Origin: CAZBUB01 sp046546355
GTDB taxonomy: Bacteria > Desulfobacterota > Desulfovibrionia > Desulfovibrionales > Desulfothermaceae
Direction: 5' to 3'
NCBI GenBank assembly: GCA_046546355.1
Contig: JBKGXZ010000021.1
Location: 1 to 22,516 of the forward strand
Length of the DNA: 22,516 bases
The translations under genes and the position numbers were made by a program. Below, piece by piece: positions 1 to 8,121 of this stretch; positions within the stretch are counted from its first letter, which is position 1; every line of letters begins with the position of its first letter. The notes under the pieces were generated by a model. The model was not told where the DNA came from, made no database searches, and saw only the letters and a program-made list of their open reading frames with translations.

Positions 1-1188
1 GGCGGAGGTGGCGGCAATGCGATCAACAACATGATCAGCTCTTCCTTGAAGGGGGTTTCCTTTATTGTGGCCAATACGGATGTGCAGGCCTTGAAGCATT
101 CCGAGGCGGAGCACAAGCTGCAACTGGGGGAAAAGCTGACCAAGGGCCTGGGTGCAGGGGCCAATCCCAACATCGGCAGGGACGCGGCCCAGGAAAGCCA
201 GGAAAGCATCAAGGAGATGCTGGGTGAATGCGACATGGTTTTTGTGACTGCAGGCATGGGCGGAGGCACAGGCACAGGAGCTGCGCCGGTGATAGCCAAT
301 GTAGCCAAGGAGATGGGGGCCCTGACTGTGGCTGTAGTCACCAAGCCCTTCTACTTCGAGGGCAAGAAAAGGCTGCAACAGGCAGAAAAAGGCATTGATA
401 GCCTGAAGGAGGTGGTGGACAGCATCATCACCATTCCCAACGACCGGCTGCTCTCCCTGGCCTCCAAGAAGGCCTCCTTTTTGGAGATGCTCAAGAAGGC
501 GGATGAGGTCCTGTACTATGCAGTGAAGGGCATCTCTGACCTGATCATGGTCCCCGGGCTGATCAATCTGGATTTTGCAGACGTGAAGTCTGTGATGTCT
601 GAGATGGGTTTGGCCCTGATGGGCACAGGCATTGCCCAGGGCGAAGGCCGGGCCAGGGAGGCTGCCATGAAGGCCATCACCAGCCCCTTGCTGGAGGACG
701 TCTCCATTGATGGGGCCCAGGGGGTATTAATGAACATTACCTCCGGGCCGGATCTGACCATAGATGAGGTCAGCGAGGCAGCCAGCACCATCTCGGAGTC
801 AGCCCAGGAGGACGCCCAGATCTACTTCGGCACGGTCTTTGACCCTGATGCCGGTGACGAGCTGCGAATCACAGTCATTGCCACCGGAATAGAGAAGTCC
901 GGTCAGGATCAGCAGGAGCAGGGCTCAGGCAAGGAGAGCAAGGTCACCAATCTGCAGCAGGAAAAGGGCAGGATCCGCGAGGTGCAGAGCCAATGGGCCA
1001 AGAACGCTGCCCAGTCTCAAGAGGACCGGAATATCCCCGCCTATCTGCGCAAGGGCCAGGGAGGAACAGCACAGGAGCAGCAGGGTCAGATGCAGGGCAA
1101 GTCCAAGCCCGGGCCAGGGGAGGAGGAGTTTGTTTTCGACGAGGAGGAGTTTGAGATCCCCTCCTTTATCCGCAAACAGGCTGACTAG
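1..1188 (+). CDS. ftsZ: Cell division GTPase FtsZ (5' end missing)
   Basis: FtsZ is the tubulin-like GTPase that polymerises into the cytoplasmic Z ring at the division site. The reading frame is open from base 1 and begins inside the first glycine-rich nucleotide-binding loop (GGGGNAINNM), so only about 20 N-terminal residues are missing; the ATG at 31 is internal, not the start. Visible family marks are the VANTD..AL strand, the tubulin signature GGGTGTGAAP, the T7-loop region (NLDFADVKSVM) and the C-terminal conserved peptide IPSFIRKQAD, which in the family binds FtsA or ZipA. Between the GTPase body and that peptide lies a roughly 75-residue, Gln/Glu/Gly-rich, probably disordered linker. 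The gene converges on htpG with a palindrome between them. Identification is essentially certain. Confidence 0.98.
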   Translation, partial: GGGGGNAINNMISSSLKGVSFIVANTDVQALKHSEAEHKLQLGEKLTKGLGAGANPNIGRDAAQESQESIKEMLGECDMVFVTAGMGGGTGTGAAPVIANVAKEMGALTVAVVTKPFYFEGKKRLQQAEKGIDSLKEVVDSIITIPNDRLLSLASKKASFLEMLKKADEVLYYAVKGISDLIMVPGLINLDFADVKSVMSEMGLALMGTGIAQGEGRAREAAMKAITSPLLEDVSIDGAQGVLMNITSGPDLTIDEVSEAASTISESAQEDAQIYFGTVFDPDAGDELRITVIATGIEKSGQDQQEQGSGKESKVTNLQQEKGRIREVQSQWAKNAAQSQEDRNIPAYLRKGQGGTAQEQQGQMQGKSKPGPGEEEFVFDEEEFEIPSFIRKQAD

Positions 1189-1213
1189 GGGCCGGAGGCC
1201 GGCCTCCGGCCCC
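1188..1213. terminator. Perfect 26-bp GC palindrome between convergent ftsZ and htpG
   Basis: Two 13-base arms (GGGGCCGGAGGCC and its exact reverse complement) abut at 1200/1201, overlapping the last base of the ftsZ stop codon and ending 9 bases before the htpG stop. In RNA either strand could fold into a very stable GC hairpin. Its position between convergent genes suggests a bidirectional terminator. There is no T-run on either side, so it is not a textbook intrinsic terminator; termination is inferred. Confidence 0.5.
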
Positions 1214-1222
1214 GGGTAGTGC

Positions 1223-3121
1223 CTAGCTCTGCTGGCTGGCCTGCACGTACCACTTGCCTGCATCCTGCAGCAGGCTGAAGGTGCGCTGGACCATGTTGTG
1301 GGGATCAGCCAGATAGCCTGCCATGAGCAGGGCTGCTTCGAAGAGCTGCTCTGTGCTGGTGCGCAGGAACTCATCCTGGGGGTCCCGGGCATAGACCTTG
1401 AGCAGGTTCTTGGTCAGGGGATGCCTGGGATTAACCTCCATGATCTGTTTGGGGATGGAGGTGTCCTGCTGGATGGTGCGCATGATCTTCTGCATCTGGG
1501 AGCTGATGCCCTGCTCAGGGTTCACCAGGCAGGCAGGGCTGTTTAGCAGGCGCTTGGAGGCCCTGACCTCAGTGACTCGCTCGCCCAGGATCTCCTGCAT
1601 CTTTTGCAGCAGGTCCTGCAGCTCCTGCTCCTCCTGCCCGGAGAGCTCTTCCTGGGCCTGTTCCTGCTCCTTAAGCGGGAAGCTCTCCAGGTTCGCGGGA
1701 TCCACGTGCTCAGCAGCCACAAAGCGATAATCCTGGTAGCTGCCCAGGGTCTGCAGTACGAACTCGTCCACAGGCTCGAAAAGGTACAAAACTTCCAGGC
1801 CGCGGCTGGTGAACATTTCCAGGTGGGGATTCTGCTCCATATTTTCCCGGCTGGGGCCGGAAATAAAGTAGATCTCCTTTTGCCCTTCCCGCATACGTTG
1901 CGTGTATTCCTGCAGGGAGGTCTGCTCCTGGGCGTCTTGCAAGTGGGAGGAGTTGAAGCGCAGCAGCTCCTTGAAGCTCTCCTGGTTCTCGAAGTCGGTA
2001 TAGCCCAGCTTGAACAGTTTGCCGTGCTCCTTCCAGAAATCCTGGTACTTCTGGGGCTCTTCCTGGGCCAGCTTTTTCAATCTGTTTAAGACCTGCTTGG
2101 CCAGGGTCTGACTGATCTTCCTGATCACCGCGTTTTCCTGGATGGACTGCCTGGAGAGGTTCAAAGGCAGATCCTCGGTGTCCACCACTCCTTCCAAAAA
2201 GCCCAGGTACTGGGGGATGACCTCCTGGTTCTTACGCTGGATAAGCACCCGGTGCACATACAGGTCCAGGCCGTACTCGCTGGCGTAGCTCTCCAGCATC
2301 ATCCTGCTTTTGGCCGGGATGAACAAAAGCCCGGTGAACTGTACCGGGGCATCCACGCTGATATGCAGGGTGAGCAAGGGATCCTGGGTGTCATAGCTCA
2401 GGAATCTAAAGAACTCGTTGTACTGCTCCTGATTGATATTGAATTTGGACTCCTTCCACAAGGCAGGGACGGTGTTGACCTTCTCCTGGTTTACATAGAT
2501 GGGGAAGGAAATGAAGTTGGAATGGGTCTTGATCACGGTCTTGATCCTTTCCGGGTCCAAAAATTCCTGGCAGTCCTGATTGATGTCTATCTCCACACTG
2601 GTGCCCCGGGGCAGGTTCTCCTCCAGCTCAGCGACCTCGTAGCCGTGCCTGCCGTCTGAGCTCCAGAATACTGCAGGATCCTCCCTCCTGGCAGACTTGG
2701 ACTTGACCCGGACCCTGTCCGCGACCATGAATACGGAGTAGAATCCCACACCGAACTGGCCGATGATGTTGTCCGGGTTCTGATTCTGGTCCGCGACCTG
2801 CTTCAAGAATTCCTCTGTCCCGGATTTGGCTATGGTGCCCAGGTTGTCCACTATCTCCTGGCTGTTCATGCCGATGCCGGTGTCGCTGACTGTGAGCTTG
2901 CCCTGTTCCTGCTGGACCTGGATATCGATGCGCAGCTCCTGATCCGGGTCAGCAATGTCACTGCCCCTGCTTTGTTCGAACCTGACCTTGTCCAGGGCAT
3001 CAGAGGCATTGGAGACAAGCTCCCGCAGGAAGATTTCCTTCTGGGTGTAAATAGAGTGGATGATGATGTTTAAGAGCTTTTGGGTCTCAGCCTGAAAATC
3101 GTGGCTTTGGGCTTGGGTCAT
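1223..3121 (-). CDS. htpG: Molecular chaperone HtpG (Hsp90 family)
   Basis: HtpG is the bacterial Hsp90, a cytosolic dimeric ATP-dependent chaperone. The 632-residue length fits the family. The N-terminal GHKL ATPase domain shows E34 in LRELVSNASDALDK, the D80-containing SDTGIGM loop, the lid segment LGTIAKSGTEEF and the GQFGVGFYSVF motif at about 121-131. The middle domain includes the family segment LPLNLSRQSIQEN, and a C-terminal dimerisation region follows. A GGAGG ribosome binding site lies 6 bases before the ATG at 3121. A good sigma70-like promoter lies about 50 bp upstream; I see no clear heat-shock sigma32 -10 box. The gene appears monocistronic. Confidence 0.98.
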   Translation of the reverse strand: MTQAQSHDFQAETQKLLNIIIHSIYTQKEIFLRELVSNASDALDKVRFEQSRGSDIADPDQELRIDIQVQQEQGKLTVSDTGIGMNSQEIVDNLGTIAKSGTEEFLKQVADQNQNPDNIIGQFGVGFYSVFMVADRVRVKSKSARREDPAVFWSSDGRHGYEVAELEENLPRGTSVEIDINQDCQEFLDPERIKTVIKTHSNFISFPIYVNQEKVNTVPALWKESKFNINQEQYNEFFRFLSYDTQDPLLTLHISVDAPVQFTGLLFIPAKSRMMLESYASEYGLDLYVHRVLIQRKNQEVIPQYLGFLEGVVDTEDLPLNLSRQSIQENAVIRKISQTLAKQVLNRLKKLAQEEPQKYQDFWKEHGKLFKLGYTDFENQESFKELLRFNSSHLQDAQEQTSLQEYTQRMREGQKEIYFISGPSRENMEQNPHLEMFTSRGLEVLYLFEPVDEFVLQTLGSYQDYRFVAAEHVDPANLESFPLKEQEQAQEELSGQEEQELQDLLQKMQEILGERVTEVRASKRLLNSPACLVNPEQGISSQMQKIMRTIQQDTSIPKQIMEVNPRHPLTKNLLKVYARDPQDEFLRTSTEQLFEAALLMAGYLADPHNMVQRTFSLLQDAGKWYVQASQQS

Positions 3122-3170
3122 ATGCTACCTCCTTGGCGGGGTTAAGCTGGTTTAAAAAGCACAACCTTAG

Positions 3171-3198
3171 ACAATAGATCCGCAGCAGGGAATGTCAA
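3171..3198 (-). promoter_or_regulatory. Putative sigma70 promoter of htpG
   Basis: Reading the minus strand, a perfect -35 TTGACA (3193-3198) is followed after 16 bp by TATTGT (3171-3176), matching TATAAT at 4 of 6 positions. The predicted start of transcription is near 3164, leaving a leader of about 43 nt before the ATG. Confidence 0.55.
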
Positions 3199-3232
3199 GG
3201 TGGAGCAGGGAAAGAAGGGGTTGAAGCAAACC

Positions 3233-4411
3233 TCAAAACAGCCTGGAGGCGATCCAGGTCCCGGCCACAAAGGTACCCAGGGAACTGCCCAGGTTCGCCA
3301 GGACGACCACCAGCAGGATCCTGCATAAGGGGTTCAGCCAAAAGCCCTTCAGGGAGCTCATGGCCCTGGGCAGGTCTTCTAAGTCACCCACCTTGGGCTT
3401 TTTGATCCAGGCCTGGACCAGGCCTGCCACCCAGCCAGCAGCCATGGCAGGATTCAGGCTGGTCAGGGGAGCAGATGCAAATGCCGCGGCGATGGTCAGG
3501 GGATGGCCCAGGGCCAGGCAAACTCCCAAGGCGGAGAAGATGCCGTTGACCAGGACCCAGATATATATGGACTGGATAGACTGTTCTGTGCCCTGCAGGA
3601 AGAAGCCCAGGAGCAACAGGAGCACGATCACAATGGGGATCCCCCATTTCACCAGCACCGGCCAGACAGGCTTGGGCGGCATCCTGCACAGCTCCTGGAT
3701 GTCCAGCTCCTGGCCCAGATAGCTGACAATACCCGTGGCGTGGCCTGCTCCGACTATGGCCAGGACCTTGGAGCCAGGGCTGTCAGCTATCTTGTAGGCC
3801 AGATACTGGTCCCGCTCCTGGATCAGGGTCTTTTGCACCTGGGGAAAGGACTGGGCGAACTCGTCCATGATGAGCTGCAGCTGGTCCTTGTCCTTCAGGT
3901 TCTCGATGTCTTCAGCGCTGACCTTGTCCTGGAAGAAAAGTCCGGCCAGGAGCTGCAGCATGAGCTTGAGCTTGGCCCAGAGGCTAAGAGAGGCCCAGAC
4001 TCTTTTCAAGGTGATGTTTACGTCCCGGTCCGCCAGGACCAGCTCTGCGCCAAGGTCTTCTGCCTGCCGGATACCTTCCAGCATTTCCGCCCCGGGCTTG
4101 ACTCCCAGCTTGTGGCCAATCCTGCGGTAAAAGGAACTGAGGGCCAGCTGGGCCAGGAGGAATAAGGCCTTGTTATCCTGGATAACCTGATAGAGATCCA
4201 TCTTCTGCCAGGTATCGTGCTGGACCATGGTCTGGTACCTGGAAGGACAGAGCTCCACGCAGACTGTGTCCGGCTGGAGCTGCTGCGCGGCCTGCTGGAC
4301 ATCCTGCACGCTCTGACTGGAGATGTGGGCTGTGCCCAGGATATAGACATCCTTGTCCTGCAGCTTGATGTGCTGCAGGTTTTCCAAGGGCTGCTGATCT
4401 TCTTGTTTCAT
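3233..4411 (-). CDS. TraB/PrgY-family membrane protein
   Basis: This 392-residue protein belongs to the TraB/PrgY (pheromone-shutdown) family, whose members have a TIKI/GumN-like fold; a protease activity has been proposed for the fold, but the bacterial role is poorly known. N-terminal motifs are GTAH at 26-29, VCVELCPSRY at about 50-59 (E53), the QERDQYLAYK segment around 198-207 and GAGHATGI at 221-228. The C-terminal 150 residues hold several hydrophobic segments (about 251-273, 281-301, 305-335, 360-385), so the catalytic-like domain is probably anchored in the inner membrane facing the cytoplasm. Its ATG overlaps the stop of the upstream CarS-phosphoesterase gene as ATGA, indicating translational coupling. 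It is the last gene of the five-gene cluster. Family call is firm; function is unknown. Confidence 0.9.
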   Translation of the reverse strand: MKQEDQQPLENLQHIKLQDKDVYILGTAHISSQSVQDVQQAAQQLQPDTVCVELCPSRYQTMVQHDTWQKMDLYQVIQDNKALFLLAQLALSSFYRRIGHKLGVKPGAEMLEGIRQAEDLGAELVLADRDVNITLKRVWASLSLWAKLKLMLQLLAGLFFQDKVSAEDIENLKDKDQLQLIMDEFAQSFPQVQKTLIQERDQYLAYKIADSPGSKVLAIVGAGHATGIVSYLGQELDIQELCRMPPKPVWPVLVKWGIPIVIVLLLLLGFFLQGTEQSIQSIYIWVLVNGIFSALGVCLALGHPLTIAAAFASAPLTSLNPAMAAGWVAGLVQAWIKKPKVGDLEDLPRAMSSLKGFWLNPLCRILLVVVLANLGSSLGTFVAGTWIASRLF

Positions 4412-5844
4412 GACGTATAGCCTTGGCTGTTGTATTGTTTCGGACCCTGGTGCAGGGTGAGCATGGTGACCTCGCCGGAGCAGTTAAATCGCACAGGCAC
4501 TCCAGAGACTCCGACACCCGGGGAGGTGTAGCCTAGAAGGCCCTGGTATGTCCAGAACCCTGTACAGAAGCTGCGCGGGGCAGGGCAGTGGGTGAATACC
4601 GGACCCCAGGGGGGGAGCTGGATCTGTCCGGCATGGGTATGTCCAGCCAGGTACAGGCTGGCACCCAGGCTTTGGGCTTCCTGATAGAGCACCGGCGAGT
4701 GGGCCAGGAACAGGCAGAATCCATCCGCAGGGATTTCCTGGAAAGCTCGGGCAGTATCATGGCATTTGTAATAATGGGGATCATCCACTCCGGCAATCCA
4801 GATATGCTGCCCGGACCTTTCTATCCTGCAGGAGTCGTTGATCAGGACCCTGGCCCCCTGGCTGTACAGGGTGTCCACCATTTCCAGGCAGTCGTGGTTG
4901 CCCAGGACAGCCAAGGTCCCGTCCGGGGCATGTATCTTCTGCAGGAGTCTGCGCAAATGGCCCAGTGCCTCTTGATAGGTACCGTGGGTGCGCATGCGGT
5001 AATCCCCGCCCAGGAGGCAAAGGTCCGGGCGCAGCTTGTCCAGGACGCCCAGCAGGCGCTCTGTGAGCCCGGGCAGTCCGTCAAGGTGCAGATCGCAGAG
5101 GAACAGGATGCTGTATCCGTCGAAGGCCCGAGGCAGGTCTGGCAAGCTGATGCTGAGCTCCTGGACCTGGAAGCAGAGGGCATTAGCCATGCCCCGGGGA
5201 TAAAGGCCAGTGACCCGGAAGAAGCCCTGCAGCAGCAGGTGGTAGTAGATGGCCTCCTCAAAGTGCAGGACAGTGCCCCAAAAGCTGGAGGATTCCCTGC
5301 AAGAGGCCAGCTCTTTAAGCCTGACCCTGGGGCTGAGCGGCCTGGGATACCAGGCAAAGGGCTTTTGCAGCAGGACCTGCTTATAGAGCTTGGTCCACTG
5401 CCAACCAGCCAGGCAGAAGATTGCCAGCAAAAGCAGGCACTGCAGCAGGCCCAGCTGCAGATAGGCAGCCAAGGGGATCAAGGGCAGGGCGGATTCAGGC
5501 AGATGGTCCAGTACAGGCAGATCAGTGCCCCGGGGCAGATGCAGCCTGCGCTTGGCAAAACTGCTGCCCAGATCCCCAAGCATGCTGAGCATGGCACAGG
5601 CCAGACCCAGCCACCAGGGCCAGAACAGGATCAAGGCCAAGAGCGGCCCTGCCAGCAAGGCTGAGCATAAGCCCCAAACGGTCTTGCCCGGGCCGAAAAT
5701 AGGCTGGCTGTCCCCCAGCCTGCGACCTTGATCCAAAGGCCTGGACTGGGCATGCCTGTGCAGGTAGCCCAGCAGAGCAGGAGCGAGATTGATGCCGCCC
5801 AGAAGGAGCAGGATCCGGAAGTAAAGGAAGGCCTCTTGCAGCAT
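4408..5844 (-). CDS. CarS-like (DUF46) membrane domain fused to metallophosphoesterase
   Basis: This is a two-domain protein of 478 residues. Residues 1-150 are hydrophobic and carry CDP-archaeol synthase/DUF46 marks: INLAP near 18-22, G44 D45, the PIFGPGKTVWG motif at 48-58, MLGDLGSSFAKRR at 88-100, and D113 before a further membrane span. CarS enzymes in archaea transfer CTP-derived CMP to unsaturated archaetidic acid; the substrate of bacterial versions is unclear. After a linker (about 150-240), residues 245-470 form a calcineurin-like phosphoesterase of the YkuE type with all metal-binding motifs: D251-x-H253, GGD at 279-281, GNHD at 315-318, H382 and GHTHAGQ at 401-407. The combination suggests a membrane enzyme acting on a lipid nucleotide or lipid phosphate; that is inference. 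It starts 26 bases after the kinase stop with only a weak ribosome binding site and overlaps the next gene by ATGA. A start slightly elsewhere cannot be excluded. Confidence 0.85.
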   Translation of the reverse strand: MLQEAFLYFRILLLLGGINLAPALLGYLHRHAQSRPLDQGRRLGDSQPIFGPGKTVWGLCSALLAGPLLALILFWPWWLGLACAMLSMLGDLGSSFAKRRLHLPRGTDLPVLDHLPESALPLIPLAAYLQLGLLQCLLLLAIFCLAGWQWTKLYKQVLLQKPFAWYPRPLSPRVRLKELASCRESSSFWGTVLHFEEAIYYHLLLQGFFRVTGLYPRGMANALCFQVQELSISLPDLPRAFDGYSILFLCDLHLDGLPGLTERLLGVLDKLRPDLCLLGGDYRMRTHGTYQEALGHLRRLLQKIHAPDGTLAVLGNHDCLEMVDTLYSQGARVLINDSCRIERSGQHIWIAGVDDPHYYKCHDTARAFQEIPADGFCLFLAHSPVLYQEAQSLGASLYLAGHTHAGQIQLPPWGPVFTHCPAPRSFCTGFWTYQGLLGYTSPGVGVSGVPVRFNCSGEVTMLTLHQGPKQYNSQGYTS

Positions 5845-5870
5845 GTTGGGCTCAAGACAAAGGGTAGAGG

Positions 5871-7370
5871 CTAGGCCTGGACCTGACCAGGTGACGCAGG
5901 CAGGTAAATGCTGATCAGGGTACCCTGCTCCTGGGAGCTCTGCAGGTAGATGTCCCCTCCGTGCACCCTGGCGATGAGCCTGGCTGAATAGGTGCCCAGT
6001 CCGGTGCCATCCTTTTTGCCCTTGCTCACCAGCTTTTCGAAGAATCTGGGCTGGATCTCTTCCGGTACTGCGCCTTGGTTGTGAATCCGGATGATTTTTT
6101 TGTCTGGCATGCTTTCCAGCTGGATACTAATCCAGGCCTGCTGCGGAGAGGCTTCCACCGCGTTTTTTAGCAGATTGCCCAGCATGGTGTAGCAAAGCCC
6201 TTCCTCTGCCAGGAGGAAAAACTGGGTCTCAGGCCCGGCAGCCTGGCCCTGGACCTGGATGTTTAGCACCAAACGCTTTTGGGTCAGCAGGTTTTCCAGA
6301 TCGTGCTGTATCCTGTGTATCAGGGCCAGGAGGTCTATCTGCTCCGGCTGCAGCTCATAGCTGCCCATTTCCATGTGATACAGGTGCAGGGACTGGTTGA
6401 TCATGTTCAGCATGCGGTTGCCGCTTTCCTCTATATAGCCCAGCATCTGCTTTTGCTGCTCTGTAAGATTGGGCTCATCCAATAATAGCTGGGGAATGCC
6501 GATGATGGCATTGAGCGGGGTCTTCAGGTCGTGCCTGGTCATCTGCTGCACCTCTTCCTGCAGCTGCTCAGCCTGCTTGCGGGCAGTGATATCCCTCAGG
6601 GACACCAGGTAGACCTCTTCCTGGTCCCAATCGATGAGGTTGCTGCGGACCTCTGCCACATGGATGGAGCCATCAGCCTGGGGGAGCTCCAGCTCCAGGG
6701 GATCCTTCTGGCGCAGGTGGGAGCTGAAGCCCTCCTGCATCAGCTCAGTCTGGGGCAGGCCCAGGATTTTTTCCGCTGCCGGATTGGCGAAGCGGATCCT
6801 TTGCCCCTTATCCACTACCAGGATGGCATCCTGGTTGGAGTTGATGAGCTGCAAGAACCGCTTTTGCTCCTTCTCCAGCTGGTAGTTCTTGCGGCTTAGC
6901 TCCCGTTGGGTGTTCATCAGGATATTGTTGACCTCGGAGAGCTGTTCCAGGATGCCCAGGTCCCGCTGTCTGGAGTCTTGGTCATCCTGGCTTTCCTTTT
7001 GGGCTGAACGCAGCAGCCTGGATTGCTCATTGACGATCCGCAAAAGCTCTTCATAGAGCATGAAGGTGGAGTGGGCGCTCTGGGAGATGATTACCAACCG
7101 CCCCTCCTGTCTGGCCAGACCGAAGAAGACCATGGTTTGCGGCCCGTTTTGCATATTGATGTTCAGCTCCCAGAACAGTGCAGCGCCGTCAGTCTCCACC
7201 TTCTGCAGGAAGTTCTGCAGCTTTTTCCAGGAATGATTGTCCACCAGATCCTGCAGTCTGTTTCGCCCTGTGTTGGACAGGGAAAGGAGATCATTGAAGA
7301 TCACCTCCTGGATCTCTCCATCTGGGCCGCAAATGAACCCGGCTCCGCTAGTTTTTTCCTGCTCCTGCAT
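5871..7370 (-). CDS. PAS-domain sensor histidine kinase
   Basis: This soluble 499-residue kinase has no transmembrane segment. Residues 1-115 form a region I do not recognise by motif, possibly a degenerate PAS-like sensor. A coiled-coil (about 120-172) follows, then a PAS domain at about 170-265 (INSNQDAILVVD...ANPAAEKILGL). The HisKA box has phosphoacceptor H280 in RHDLKTPLNAIIG, and the HATPase domain has the N box LLKNAVEAS (N403), a diverged G1 box (HNQGAVP) and the G2 box GTGLGT (456-461). There is no receiver domain and no response regulator next to it, so its partner is not known. Its ATG lies 4 bases after the stop of the cobalamin-binding protein gene, which strongly suggests the two proteins work together, with the B12 protein supplying the signal. 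The kinase assignment is firm; the signal is inferred. Confidence 0.95.
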   Translation of the reverse strand: MQEQEKTSGAGFICGPDGEIQEVIFNDLLSLSNTGRNRLQDLVDNHSWKKLQNFLQKVETDGAALFWELNINMQNGPQTMVFFGLARQEGRLVIISQSAHSTFMLYEELLRIVNEQSRLLRSAQKESQDDQDSRQRDLGILEQLSEVNNILMNTQRELSRKNYQLEKEQKRFLQLINSNQDAILVVDKGQRIRFANPAAEKILGLPQTELMQEGFSSHLRQKDPLELELPQADGSIHVAEVRSNLIDWDQEEVYLVSLRDITARKQAEQLQEEVQQMTRHDLKTPLNAIIGIPQLLLDEPNLTEQQKQMLGYIEESGNRMLNMINQSLHLYHMEMGSYELQPEQIDLLALIHRIQHDLENLLTQKRLVLNIQVQGQAAGPETQFFLLAEEGLCYTMLGNLLKNAVEASPQQAWISIQLESMPDKKIIRIHNQGAVPEEIQPRFFEKLVSKGKKDGTGLGTYSARLIARVHGGDIYLQSSQEQGTLISIYLPASPGQVQA

Positions 7371-7374
7371 ATAC

Positions 7375-8097
7375 CTACTCTTTGCAGTTAACCAGTTCCT
7401 GGGCTAGCTGCAAGGCCTGGGCAGCATCCTTGCCGCAGCCATGGGCACCCATGTCCTGGGCCAGCTCAGGCTGACACACAAAAGGGTAGCCGCCGATCAG
7501 GATCTTGACTCCCTGGAGGCTGTCCTGGGATTGGACCTGCTCAATGAGCTGCCTTGCCTGGGGCAGGTGACTGTTCAGGGTCACGGATATGGCCAGCAGA
7601 TGGGCGGATCTTTGCTCCAGGGCTTCCAGGATGGCTTCGTTGGGTGAGTTGGCGCCAAGGAAATAGGTCTCCCAGCCCTGCATCTCAAAGAAGTCCGAGA
7701 CCATGCGCATGCCTACTTCATGCAGCTCATTGCCCACGCAGCAGCCCACCATGCTGCAGCCTATCTTCCTGGTGCTCAGGATGTAGGGAAACAGCTGGGA
7801 CATGACCAGCTGGGTGGCAGCGGTACAGAAATGTTCCACTGCAACTGAGACCTGGTTGGTTTCCCAGAGCCTGCCCACCTCATACAGCACCGGCTGAAAT
7901 ACCTGCAGGTAGATGGCCTGCACACTGCTTCGGCCTCCCTGCACTGCCTGCAGTATCAGCTCTGAAGCCTTTTGCCGGTCCCCTTGCAGCAATAGCCGCA
8001 GGTACTGCATGGACAACTCTGCCAGAAAGGGGTCCTGGATACTATGCAGGTGGCTGGTATCCTCCAGCTCCGGGTGCAGTGCTTCTGGGCTTTGCAT
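7375..8097 (-). CDS. Stand-alone cobalamin-binding sensor protein (CarH/AerR-like B12 module)
   Basis: This 240-residue protein has the two-part B12 module of methionine synthase and of CarH photoreceptors, without the DNA-binding domain of CarH. The helical cap (about 25-105) contains an exact Wx9EH motif (W78, E88, H89), which in CarH shields the upper face of adenosylcobalamin. The Rossmann-like B12 domain carries E124-x-H126-x-x-G129, with H126 as predicted lower axial ligand. Then come 41 residues, SVT at 171-173, 28 residues and GG at 202-203, close to the spacing reported for the CarA/CarH group. No methyltransferase gene is nearby, so a sensor role fits better than a corrinoid methyl carrier. 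It sits 24 bases after the M48 protease gene and 4 bases before the histidine kinase gene, with an AGGA site before the ATG. B12 binding is well supported; light sensing is inference. Confidence 0.9.
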   Translation of the reverse strand: MQSPEALHPELEDTSHLHSIQDPFLAELSMQYLRLLLQGDRQKASELILQAVQGGRSSVQAIYLQVFQPVLYEVGRLWETNQVSVAVEHFCTAATQLVMSQLFPYILSTRKIGCSMVGCCVGNELHEVGMRMVSDFFEMQGWETYFLGANSPNEAILEALEQRSAHLLAISVTLNSHLPQARQLIEQVQSQDSLQGVKILIGGYPFVCQPELAQDMGAHGCGKDAAQALQLAQELVNCKE

Positions 8098-8121
8098 ATT
8101 TGTTTCCTGTCTCAGGGCTGA

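Noticed and set aside
4588..5664. 358-residue plus-strand frame antisense to the CarS-phosphoesterase gene
   Set aside because: Q/G-rich antisense shadow of a gene with clear motifs; no ribosome binding site or recognisable domain.
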